Source of the DNA: Pseudomonadota bacterium
GTDB taxonomy: Bacteria > Pseudomonadota > Gammaproteobacteria > Steroidobacterales > Steroidobacteraceae
Direction: 5' to 3'
DNA length: 12,029 nucleotides
NCBI GenBank assembly: GCA_947454665.1
Contig: CANGMU010000051.1
Span: 1-12,029 of the forward strand
In this document: piece after piece, positions 6,150 to 12,029 of the stretch
Position numbering within the stretch: position 1 is the first letter of the stretch
Layout: every line of letters starts with the position of its first letter
The notes under the pieces: generated by a model
The model's input: the letters and a program-made list of their open reading frames with translations, nothing else
Told to the model about the DNA's origin: nothing
The model's database searches: none
Program-made: the position numbers and the translations under genes

Positions 6150-6809
6150 ATGAAGCGTCTGGATCAGCTGATTGACAGCAACCGAGCCTGGGCCGCTGCG
6201 ATGGTCCGCCAGAAGCCGGACTTTTTCTCGCGGCTCGTCAAGCAGCAGAGCCCCCGTTACCTCTGGATCGGCTGCGCCGACAGTCGCGTGCCCGCGAACG
6301 AGATCGTGGACCTCGCCCCAGGCGAGTTGTTCGTCCACCGCAACGTGGCGAACCTCGTCATCCACACGGACCTCAACTGCCTGTCGGTGCTGCAGTTCGC
6401 AGTCGACGTGCTCAAGGTCGAGGACATCATCGTCACGGGCCATTACGGCTGCGGTGGCATTGCGGCGGCGCTGAACAACCAGAGCGTCGGCCTGGTCGAC
6501 AACTGGCTCTGCCACGTCAAGGACATCCGCGACCACCATCGCGTGATGCTCGCCAATGCCGGCCCTGACGCACTGGACCGGCTCTGCGAGCTGAACGTGT
6601 TGGAACAGGCCCTGAACGTCTGCCGGACGACGGTGGTGCAGGATGCCTGGCGTCGCGGCCAGCAGGTGGCCGTGCACGGCTGGGTCTATTCGGTGGCCGA
6701 TGGCCTCGTGCGAGATCTGAATTTCTGCGCGACTGCCGCCGACGATGCGACGGCGCTATTCAACAGCGCCGTGGCGTCGCTGCCGCCGAAAGTCCCGTCG
6801 TCAGGCTGA
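6150..6809 (+). CDS. can: Beta-class carbonic anhydrase
   Basis: This zinc enzyme interconverts carbon dioxide and bicarbonate in the cytoplasm, supplying bicarbonate for carboxylations. The protein has 219 residues. Zinc ligands are Cys42, His98 and Cys101, with the Asp44-Arg46 dyad in CADSR (42-46) and HYGCGG at 98-103. These positions are the same as in E. coli Can, which both identifies the enzyme and confirms the ATG at 6150. Other conserved blocks are RYLWIGC, VPANEIV, FVHRNVANLV and VHGWVYS. There is no signal peptide. The upstream 15 bp contain no good Shine-Dalgarno and no room for a promoter, so its promoter must lie inside the divergent flavoprotein gene or the transcript may be leaderless. 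The 3' end overlaps the convergent lacI-type gene by 9 bp. Confidence 0.96.
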   Translation: MKRLDQLIDSNRAWAAAMVRQKPDFFSRLVKQQSPRYLWIGCADSRVPANEIVDLAPGELFVHRNVANLVIHTDLNCLSVLQFAVDVLKVEDIIVTGHYGCGGIAAALNNQSVGLVDNWLCHVKDIRDHHRVMLANAGPDALDRLCELNVLEQALNVCRTTVVQDAWRRGQQVAVHGWVYSVADGLVRDLNFCATAADDATALFNSAVASLPPKVPSSG

Positions 6810-7826
6810 TTCGCGGACGATCAGTTCGCCTGGCAAGGTCGCCGAGGGCGTCTCGGTGCCGCCGATGCGTTGCATCAGCAGGTCCACCAGCAGGTGTGCG
6901 CCACGGGCGAGATCCTGCTTCACGGTTGTGAGCGACGGAGCCGTGTGGGCTGCGAGTGCGATGTCATCGAAACCGGTGACCGCGACATCCTTCGGCACCG
7001 AGAGCCCCGCGGCGCGGATCGTGCGCATCGCGCTGATCGCGACCGCGTCTGTGCCAGCGACGATGGCGTCGAACTTCGCGCCCTCGCGGATGAAGGCCCG
7101 TACCGATTCATCGGCCGCGTTGGCTGTCAGGTGGGCCGGCACGATGCACGGCGCCGCCGTGCCTTTGGGCCCACGTTGCAGCGCGCGGCGATACCCTTCA
7201 TGGCGCAGCTTAATCTCGGGGATGGAAGCATCACCCAGGAAGACGATGTTGCGGCGGCCGCTGTTCAGCAGGTGCTCGGTCGCCGCCATCGCGCCGCCGA
7301 CGTTGTCCGTGCCGACCGTGCAGTAGCGCTGCTTTTCGAGTTGGCAGCCCCAGACAACCAGCGGCAGGTAATTGGCTGCGGCACGGTCGAGGACTTTGTG
7401 TTCGGTGCTCTGACCGATGACGATGATGCCGTCCGAGCGGTTGCCCGTGATCAGTTGCTGCAACCAGTCATCCGCGTTCGTCGTCGGCAGGATCTTCTGC
7501 AGGAGGATCGAATAGCCGCGCTGGGTGATCGCCTCGGCGAGGTGGCCCAGCATCTCCAGGAAGAAGGGATCGGCCAGTGACTGGCTTGATTCATGTCCCA
7601 TGGGGATGGTGACGGCGATGGTTTGCGTGCGCTGCAGGCGCAGGTTGCGCGCCGTCGCGTTCACGACATAGCCCCGCTCGCGCGCCAGCTTCGCGATCAG
7701 TTCGCGTTTCTTCTTGGCGACCAGCGGGCTGCCTGCCAGTGCGCGGGACACCGTCGACGCCGAAACGCCCGCGAGGCGGGCGATATCGGCCATGGTCGAG
7801 GGGGCCGAGGCGGGCTTTTTCGTCAT
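6801..7826 (-). CDS. LacI-family transcriptional regulator
   Basis: The protein has 341 residues from the ATG at 7826. The N-terminal helix-turn-helix covers about 11-30 (TMADIARLAGVSASTVSRAL), followed by the hinge region with ARNLRL (59-64). The rest is the periplasmic-binding-protein-like effector domain (TIAVTIP ... DGIIVIG ... AVTGFDDIALAAH ... TTVKQDL). LacI-family proteins are usually sugar- or metabolite-responsive repressors. It lies 75 bp downstream of eda on the same strand, so it may be in the edd-eda transcript, and control of the glucose-oxidation genes is the natural guess. Its effector cannot be read from sequence; a sugar phosphate such as KDPG or 6-phosphogluconate is only speculation. 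No strong Shine-Dalgarno precedes 7826; an in-frame TTG at 7880 would add 18 residues without homology support. The stop overlaps the carbonic anhydrase gene. Confidence 0.93.
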   Translation of the reverse strand: MTKKPASAPSTMADIARLAGVSASTVSRALAGSPLVAKKKRELIAKLARERGYVVNATARNLRLQRTQTIAVTIPMGHESSQSLADPFFLEMLGHLAEAITQRGYSILLQKILPTTNADDWLQQLITGNRSDGIIVIGQSTEHKVLDRAAANYLPLVVWGCQLEKQRYCTVGTDNVGGAMAATEHLLNSGRRNIVFLGDASIPEIKLRHEGYRRALQRGPKGTAAPCIVPAHLTANAADESVRAFIREGAKFDAIVAGTDAVAISAMRTIRAAGLSVPKDVAVTGFDDIALAAHTAPSLTTVKQDLARGAHLLVDLLMQRIGGTETPSATLPGELIVRESA

Positions 7827-7838
7827 GCGTTCAGCATA

Positions 7839-7852
7839 CCGGAGGCCTCTGG
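7839..7852. promoter_or_regulatory. Imperfect palindrome upstream of the lacI-type gene
   Basis: A 14-bp palindrome with one mismatched pair (perfect core GAGGCCTC at 7842-7849) sits 12 bp upstream of the regulator's ATG. It is a possible autoregulatory operator. It differs from the repeat at the edd start and may be chance in GC-rich DNA. Confidence 0.2.
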
Positions 7853-7873
7853 GCCGCGCAGTGAGCGCCACGT

Positions 7874-7886
7874 GCAGCAAGGCTGC
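7874..7886 (-). terminator. Weak hairpin downstream of eda
   Basis: A 5-bp perfect stem (GCAGC/GCTGC) lies in the 75-bp spacer between the eda stop and the regulator start. On the minus strand the 3-nt loop reads CTT. No T-tract follows in the direction of eda transcription, so it would at most be a partial or Rho-assisted stop or an mRNA-stabilising element between the two genes. Its stem-loop plan matches the hairpin at 3558-3570. Confidence 0.25.
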
Positions 7887-7901
7887 GGGTATCCCATCGT
7901 G

Positions 7902-8540
7902 TCAGCGCAGGGTCGCGGCGTCGCGTGCCAGGGATTCGATGCGCGCCCAGTCGCCTGCGCGCAGCGCGTCGTCCGGCACGAGCCAGGACCCGCCCACGCA
8001 GCGCACGTTCGGCAAGGCAAGGAAATCCGGCGCGCTCTGCCGCGTGATGCCGCCGGTCGGACAGAACAAGACGTCCGGGAAGACCGCGTGCAGCGCCTTG
8101 AGCATGCCGATGCCGCCGGCCTGCTGCGCCGGAAACAGCTTGCAGGCGCTGTATCCCCAGTTGCGCGCAGCGATGAGTTCCGAGGGCGTCATCACGCCCG
8201 GCAGCAGAGGCCAGGTCACGCTGAGTGCGGCATCGGCCAGGGCGGCCGTGAGCCCGGGACTGACGCCGAATTGCGCGCCTGCGGAATCCGCAGCGGCGAA
8301 CTGCGCCGGTTCCGCGAGCGTTCCGACGCCGACGATCGCGTCGGGCACAGCACGCCGCATCTGTTCGATCGCCGCGAGGCCCACCGGCGTGCGCAAGGTC
8401 ACTTCCAGTACGCGCAGGCCGCCGGCATACAGGGCCTGCGCCAATGGCGCCGCATGGGCGATGTCATGGATCGTGATCACGGGGATTACCGGAGACAGGC
8501 CCAGGATCCTCTGGATGGCTGGCTTGACGGATTCACTCAT
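7902..8540 (-). CDS. eda: 2-keto-3-deoxy-6-phosphogluconate (KDPG) aldolase
   Basis: This is the last enzyme of the Entner-Doudoroff pathway: it cleaves KDPG to pyruvate and glyceraldehyde-3-phosphate, in the cytoplasm as a trimer. The protein has 212 residues, the family's normal length. The Schiff-base lysine is Lys134 in ACKLFPA (132-138). Glu46 and Arg50 in LEVTLRT (45-51) match the catalytic Glu and Arg of E. coli Eda, offset by one. VGVGT (70-74), FGVSPG (91-96) and PTGGI (161-165) form the phosphate and substrate pocket. The ATG at 8540 overlaps the edd stop as ATGA. A GGAG Shine-Dalgarno inside edd (8550-8553) is 9 nt upstream, so edd and eda are translationally coupled. Some members of the family also cleave 2-keto-4-hydroxyglutarate; the context favours the KDPG role. 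Confidence 0.96.
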   Translation of the reverse strand: MSESVKPAIQRILGLSPVIPVITIHDIAHAAPLAQALYAGGLRVLEVTLRTPVGLAAIEQMRRAVPDAIVGVGTLAEPAQFAAADSAGAQFGVSPGLTAALADAALSVTWPLLPGVMTPSELIAARNWGYSACKLFPAQQAGGIGMLKALHAVFPDVLFCPTGGITRQSAPDFLALPNVRCVGGSWLVPDDALRAGDWARIESLARDAATLR

Positions 8541-10366
8541 GGCTGACAACTCCGTGCGCCGGACTCCGCGTTCGTCGCGTGATTCCTGAAGAGGCCGAAC
8601 AGATCCCGGCCGGTGCCGTGCTGCCGACCGGTGACGAGGGGTGCATGCAGCGTGCGGCTGTCCCACTCCGCTGGAGGCACGAGAGCTTCCAACACGCCAC
8701 GACCTGTGTCGAGCCGCACGACATCGCCGTCGCGCAGGCGGCACAAGGGCCCGCCTCCCGCAGCTTCAGGCGACGCGTGGATGGCAGCAGGCACGACGCC
8801 CGATGCGCCGGACATGCGGCCATCCGTCACCAGCGCGACGCGGTAGCCGCGGTCCTGCAGCACCGCCAGCGCCGGGGTCAGGTTGTGCAGTTCGGGCATG
8901 CCATTGGCACGAGGCCCCTGGCCGCGCACGACGACGACCACATCGCGCTCCAGTTCGCCGGCCTTGAAGGCGGCAAGCACGTCCTGCTGGTCATCGAACA
9001 CGCGGGCGGGCGCTTCGATGACGTGATGTTCGGGTTTCACGGCGGAAACCTTGATCACCGCGCGGCCCAGGTTGCCGGTCAGCAGCTTGAGCCCACCGTC
9101 GACACTGAAGGGGTTCGAGGCCGGACGCAGCACCGACTCATCGCCGCTGGCCAGCGGCACGTCGCGCCACGAGAGCTTGCCATCGACGAGGCAGGGCTCC
9201 TGCGTATAGGCGCGCAAGCCGCGGCCCGTGACCGTGGGGATGTCTTCATGCAGCAGGCCCGCATCCAGCAGCTCGCGGATCAGGAAGCCCATGCCACCGG
9301 CCGCGTGAAACTGGTTCACGTCGGCCTTGCCGTTCGGATACACGCGCGCCAGCAAGGGCACGATCGAGCTCAGGTCGTTGAAGTCATCCCAGTTGATGAG
9401 GATGCCGGCGGCATGTGCCATCGCGACGAGGTGGATCGTGTGGTTCGTCGAGCCGCCGGTGGCCAACAGGCCCACGATGCCGTTCACGATCGTGCGTTCA
9501 TCGACCAGTGCGGAAAAGGGCAGAGGTGTCGAGCCCAGCGAGGTGATGGCTGCGGCGCGCTGCGCGGCGGCGCGAGTCAGCGCATCACGCAGCCCGGTGC
9601 CGGGGTTCACGAAGGCTGCGCCCGGCAGGTGCAGGCCCATCACTTCCATCAGCATCTGGTTGCTGTTGGCCGTGCCGTAGAAAGTGCAGGTGCCCGGGCC
9701 GTGGTAGCTCTGTGATTCGGCTTCGAGCAGTGCCTCGCGCGTGGCCTTGCCCTCGGCGAAGCGTTTCCGTACCCGCGACTTCTCGGTGTTGGACAGCCCG
9801 GTCGTCATCGGTCCGGCTGGCACGAAGACTGCAGGCAAATGACCGAAGCTGGCGGCGCCGATGAACAGGCCCGGCACGATCTTGTCGCAGACACCCAGCA
9901 GCAGCGAGGCATCAAAGACGCCATGCGAGAGCGCGATCGCCGTGGACATCGCGATGACGTCGCGGCTGAAGAGCGAGAGCTCCATGCCGTCGGTGCCCTG
10001 CGTGACGCCGTCGCACATGGCCGGTACGCCGCCTGCGAACTGCGCGATGGCGCCGGCCTCGCGGGCGGCGGCCTTGATGAGTGCCGGATAGCGCTCGTAA
10101 GGCTGGTGCGCCGACAACATGTCGTTGTAGGCGGAAATGATGGCAAGGTTGGGCCAGGGATTGCGGCGCAGCGCATCCTTGTCGGCCCCGGCGGCGGCGA
10201 AAGCATGCGCCAGATTCGTGCAGCCTTGCCGTGAACGCGCCGTGTCGGGGCGGACTGCGGATGCGGAACGTTCAAGGTATGACGCGCGAGGATCGGCGGA
10301 ACGGGCGACAATGCGCGCCGTCACGTCGCGGATCGTTGGGTTTTTTGGCCTTACAATCGTTGTCAT
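8537..10366 (-). CDS. edd: 6-phosphogluconate dehydratase
   Basis: This iron-sulfur enzyme dehydrates 6-phosphogluconate to KDPG, the committed step of the Entner-Doudoroff pathway. The protein has 609 residues, close to the roughly 600 of characterised Edd. It belongs to the IlvD/Edd family. Candidate iron-sulfur ligands are Cys118 (MCDGVTQG), Cys160 (GVCDKIVPGLF) and Cys227 (GPGTCTFYGTANSNQM). Also seen are IISAYNDMLSAHQPYERYP near 77-94, LLATGGSTNH, NQFHAAGGMGFLIREL and VTDGRMSGASG. These distinguish it as Edd rather than dihydroxy-acid dehydratase. The ATG at 10366 gives the family N-terminus; the frame stays open far upstream only as a shadow over zwf. The start is preceded by only a weak GGTG. 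An inverted repeat overlaps the first codons, and codons 7-9 contain a run of six A. The gene is coupled to eda and divergent from zwf. Confidence 0.96.
   Translation of the reverse strand: MTTIVRPKNPTIRDVTARIVARSADPRASYLERSASAVRPDTARSRQGCTNLAHAFAAAGADKDALRRNPWPNLAIISAYNDMLSAHQPYERYPALIKAAAREAGAIAQFAGGVPAMCDGVTQGTDGMELSLFSRDVIAMSTAIALSHGVFDASLLLGVCDKIVPGLFIGAASFGHLPAVFVPAGPMTTGLSNTEKSRVRKRFAEGKATREALLEAESQSYHGPGTCTFYGTANSNQMLMEVMGLHLPGAAFVNPGTGLRDALTRAAAQRAAAITSLGSTPLPFSALVDERTIVNGIVGLLATGGSTNHTIHLVAMAHAAGILINWDDFNDLSSIVPLLARVYPNGKADVNQFHAAGGMGFLIRELLDAGLLHEDIPTVTGRGLRAYTQEPCLVDGKLSWRDVPLASGDESVLRPASNPFSVDGGLKLLTGNLGRAVIKVSAVKPEHHVIEAPARVFDDQQDVLAAFKAGELERDVVVVVRGQGPRANGMPELHNLTPALAVLQDRGYRVALVTDGRMSGASGVVPAAIHASPEAAGGGPLCRLRDGDVVRLDTGRGVLEALVPPAEWDSRTLHAPLVTGRQHGTGRDLFGLFRNHATNAESGARSCQP
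10351..10365. promoter_or_regulatory. Inverted repeat over the edd start, candidate operator of the edd/zwf divergon
   Basis: On the minus strand the arms TGACAA and TTGTAA flank a 3-bp centre; five of six positions pair. The site covers the edd start codon and lies 76 bp before zwf, where a LacI-type repressor could block edd directly. No identical copy was noticed near the regulator gene itself. The half-site TTGTCA also resembles a -35 box for zwf, but no acceptable -10 follows at 16-18 bp. Confidence 0.3.
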
Positions 10367-10428
10367 TGGGACACCATACTGCCATTTGCAGGGAAACGTG
10401 AGCAAGTCGCGTGCCGCGGACATCAGTC

Positions 10429-10434
10429 GGGAGG
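10429..10434 (+). promoter_or_regulatory. Strong ribosome-binding site of zwf
   Basis: GGGAGG ends 7 nt before the zwf ATG, the strongest Shine-Dalgarno in the window, and it fixes the start. The 75-bp spacer 10367-10441 shared with edd shows no clear sigma-70 promoter on either strand. Confidence 0.8.
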
Positions 10435-10441
10435 ATTCGAC

Positions 10442-11890
10442 ATGCAGCCTTTTGATCTCGTGCTCTTCGGCGCGACCGGCGACCTCGCCATGCGCAAGCT
10501 CCTGCCCGCGCTGTACCGCCGTCACCTGGCCGGGCAGATCCCTGCCGGATCGCGCCTGCTGGGCGTGGCACGCAGCGAGCTGACGCGCGAGGCCTGGGTG
10601 GCCCAGGTCGAGGCGAGCTGCGCCCACTACGCCGGCGGTATCGACAGTGGGAAATGGGCTGGTTTCGCTGCGTTCCTCGATTACCTGAGCGTCGATGGCT
10701 CCAAGCCGGAGAGCTTCGAGCGCCTGGTCGCAGTGCTGGCCGGCCGCGAGGACGTGACCCGCGTGTTCTTCCTGTCGACTGCGCCGGCGCTGTTCGCCGG
10801 CATCTGCGACCAGATCGGCCGGCTGGCCCTTGCGACACCGCTGTCCCGCGTCGTCCTCGAGAAGCCGCTGGGCAGCGACCTCACCACGGCCGATCAGATC
10901 AACGCGCATGTCGGCGCCGTGTTCGCGGAACACCAGATCTATCGCATCGACCATTACCTGGGCAAAGAGGCGGTGCAGAACCTCATCGCCCTGCGCTTCG
11001 GCAACACCTTGTTCGAGCCGCTCTGGCGCCGCGGGCGCATCCGGCATGTGCAGATCACGGTGGCGGAGACGCTGGGCGTGGAGTCGCGCGGCGCCTTCTA
11101 CGACCAGACCGGTGCGCTGCGTGACATGGTGCAGAACCACCTGCTCCAGCTGCTTTGCATCATCGCGATGGAACCGCCGATATCCTCCGATGCCGACGCC
11201 ATGCGCGACGAAAAGCTGAAAGTGCTGCGCGCGCTGCGCCCGATCGCGGGCACCGACGTGCTGACCCGCACGGTGCATGGGCAGTATCGTGCCGGTGCTT
11301 CCGCCACCGGCCCGGTACCGGGCTACCTCGATGAAACCGGCGTCCCGGCGGACAGCGACACCGAGACCTTCGTCGCCATCAAGGCCGAGATCGACACCTG
11401 GCGCTGGGCGGGCGTGCCCTTCTATTTGCGCACTGGCAAGCGCCTGCAGGAAAAGGTCAGCGAGATCGTCGTGACCTTCGACGACGTGCCGCACTCCATC
11501 TTCGGGGCGCACTCGGGAAGCCAGCAGCCGAACCGACTGCGCATCTGCCTGCAGCCCTGTGACAGCATTACCTTGACGATCCTCGCCAAGAAGCCCGGCG
11601 ACGCCATGAAGCTGCAGGCCGTGGACTTGTCGCTGGACCTTGCATCCAGCTTCGGCGCGCAGCAGATGGATGCCTACGAGCGCCTGCTGATGGATGTCGT
11701 GAAGGGCAATCTCACGCTGTTCATGCGTCGCGACGAACTGGATGCCGCCTGGCGCTGGATCGATCCGATCCGCGACGGCTGGTCGCAGTACGACCCCCGG
11801 CCCAAGGGCTATACCTCCGGCACCTGGGGTCCGGCTGGAGCCAGCGCCCTGATCGGCCGCGATGGCTTCTGCTGGAACGGTGAGCTGTGA
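10442..11890 (+). CDS. zwf: Glucose-6-phosphate 1-dehydrogenase
   Basis: This enzyme oxidises glucose-6-phosphate to 6-phosphogluconolactone with NADP or NAD, the entry step to both the Entner-Doudoroff and pentose-phosphate routes, in the cytoplasm. The protein has 482 residues, near the family norm of about 490. The nucleotide-binding motif GATGDLA is at 10-16 and EKPLG at 140-144. The active-site signature RIDHYLGKE is at 168-176, with His171 and Lys175 as catalytic and substrate residues. MVQNHLLQLLCIIAMEPP and PFYLRTGKRL are further conserved blocks. The C-terminus ends in the typical SxGPxxA(D)xLIxRDGxxW pattern (WGPAGASALIGRDGFCW). The gene is divergent from edd and overlaps pgl by a GTGA junction. 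Confidence 0.97.
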   Translation: MQPFDLVLFGATGDLAMRKLLPALYRRHLAGQIPAGSRLLGVARSELTREAWVAQVEASCAHYAGGIDSGKWAGFAAFLDYLSVDGSKPESFERLVAVLAGREDVTRVFFLSTAPALFAGICDQIGRLALATPLSRVVLEKPLGSDLTTADQINAHVGAVFAEHQIYRIDHYLGKEAVQNLIALRFGNTLFEPLWRRGRIRHVQITVAETLGVESRGAFYDQTGALRDMVQNHLLQLLCIIAMEPPISSDADAMRDEKLKVLRALRPIAGTDVLTRTVHGQYRAGASATGPVPGYLDETGVPADSDTETFVAIKAEIDTWRWAGVPFYLRTGKRLQEKVSEIVVTFDDVPHSIFGAHSGSQQPNRLRICLQPCDSITLTILAKKPGDAMKLQAVDLSLDLASSFGAQQMDAYERLLMDVVKGNLTLFMRRDELDAAWRWIDPIRDGWSQYDPRPKGYTSGTWGPAGASALIGRDGFCWNGEL

Positions 11891-12029
11891 AGCCGGATAG
11901 CGAGCTGGTCAGCCGCGACGACCCCGGTGCGCTGGCCTCGGTGCTGGCGGATGACATCGCCACCTTGCTCGCCGATGCGATCGAGGCACGTGGCTGCGCG
12001 AGCATGGTCGTCCCGGGCGGCCGCACGCC
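11887..12029 (+). CDS. pgl: 6-phosphogluconolactonase, 5' part only
   Basis: Only 47 codons are visible before the right edge. Starting at GTG 11887, which overlaps the zwf stop as GTGA, the protein has a helical N-terminus. This is followed by the strand and loop SMVVPGGRTP, matching the G-G-x-T-P phosphate-binding loop near residue 45 of Pgl/DevB proteins. The position directly after zwf supports the same call: Pgl hydrolyses the lactone made by Zwf to 6-phosphogluconate, which Edd then uses. The GTG start is inferred from the overlap and the correct distance to the loop. A weak GGTGAG lies just upstream. The C-terminal three quarters, including the catalytic residues, are outside the window. 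Confidence 0.85.
   Translation, partial: MKPDSELVSRDDPGALASVLADDIATLLADAIEARGCASMVVPGGRT

Noticed and set aside
6135..6677. N-terminal extension of the flavoprotein over the carbonic anhydrase gene
   Set aside because: The FAD motif must be near the N-terminus, and the extension is antisense to a clearly conserved enzyme.
7827..7880. Longer start of the LacI-type regulator at TTG 7880
   Set aside because: The added 18 residues do not resemble a LacI N-terminus and the helix-turn-helix is already complete from 7826.
10360..10388. TTGTCA as the -35 box of a zwf promoter
   Set aside because: No acceptable -10 sequence lies 16-18 bp downstream.
11310..11323. Perfect 14-bp palindrome centred on GGTACC inside zwf
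   Set aside because: It falls within coding sequence for a Gly/Pro-rich loop and is easily explained by GC-rich codons; no regulatory context.
10367..11512. Long open frame on the minus strand upstream of edd, antisense to zwf
   Set aside because: It has no recognisable domain and lies wholly over zwf. Long antisense frames are expected from high-GC codon bias.
1..12029. Search for tRNA, rRNA, CRISPR arrays, insertion sequences or phage genes
   Set aside because: Nothing of the kind was seen; all DNA is accounted for by closely packed metabolic genes.

Overview
The window is a gene-dense, high-GC stretch of a bacterial chromosome. It suggests a gammaproteobacterium of the Xanthomonadales/Nevskiales kind. 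That placement is an inference from overall GC, the E. coli-like carbonic anhydrase numbering, the YceI subfamily and the Entner-Doudoroff gene set; no rRNA or other marker is present to confirm it. I see no mobile element, CRISPR array, tRNA or rRNA, and no gap longer than about 75 bp between genes.

Layout, left to right. (1) A TIGR01777-type NAD(P)-dependent epimerase on the minus strand runs off the left edge. It is divergent, by 25 bp, from a two-gene unit on the plus strand: an exported TPR protein and a diheme cytochrome c peroxidase/MauG-family enzyme whose start overlaps the TPR stop. (2) A periplasmic YceI-family protein (minus) meets the peroxidase tail to tail and is divergent from a cupin_5 (DUF985) gene and a small YCII-domain gene (plus). 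(3) A flavin amine-oxidase-like protein and a zinc-free MDR oxidoreductase are coupled by a 4-bp ATGA overlap (minus). They are divergent, by at most 15 bp, from a beta-carbonic anhydrase (plus).

(4) The right half is a glucose-oxidation cluster. On the minus strand edd and eda (6-phosphogluconate dehydratase and KDPG aldolase) overlap by ATGA and are followed by a LacI-family regulator. On the plus strand, divergent from edd, lie zwf (glucose-6-phosphate dehydrogenase) and the start of pgl (6-phosphogluconolactonase), coupled by a GTGA overlap and cut by the right edge. Together these encode all four steps from glucose-6-phosphate to pyruvate plus glyceraldehyde-3-phosphate. The LacI-type protein is the obvious candidate local regulator, and an inverted repeat over the edd start codon is a candidate operator.

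Most of the window is ordinary metabolism. I found no clear undescribed system. The points most worth checking are the coupled TPR/diheme pair, the LacI-type control of the Entner-Doudoroff genes, the nearly gapless divergent start of the flavoprotein and carbonic anhydrase genes, and the very tight convergent junctions.
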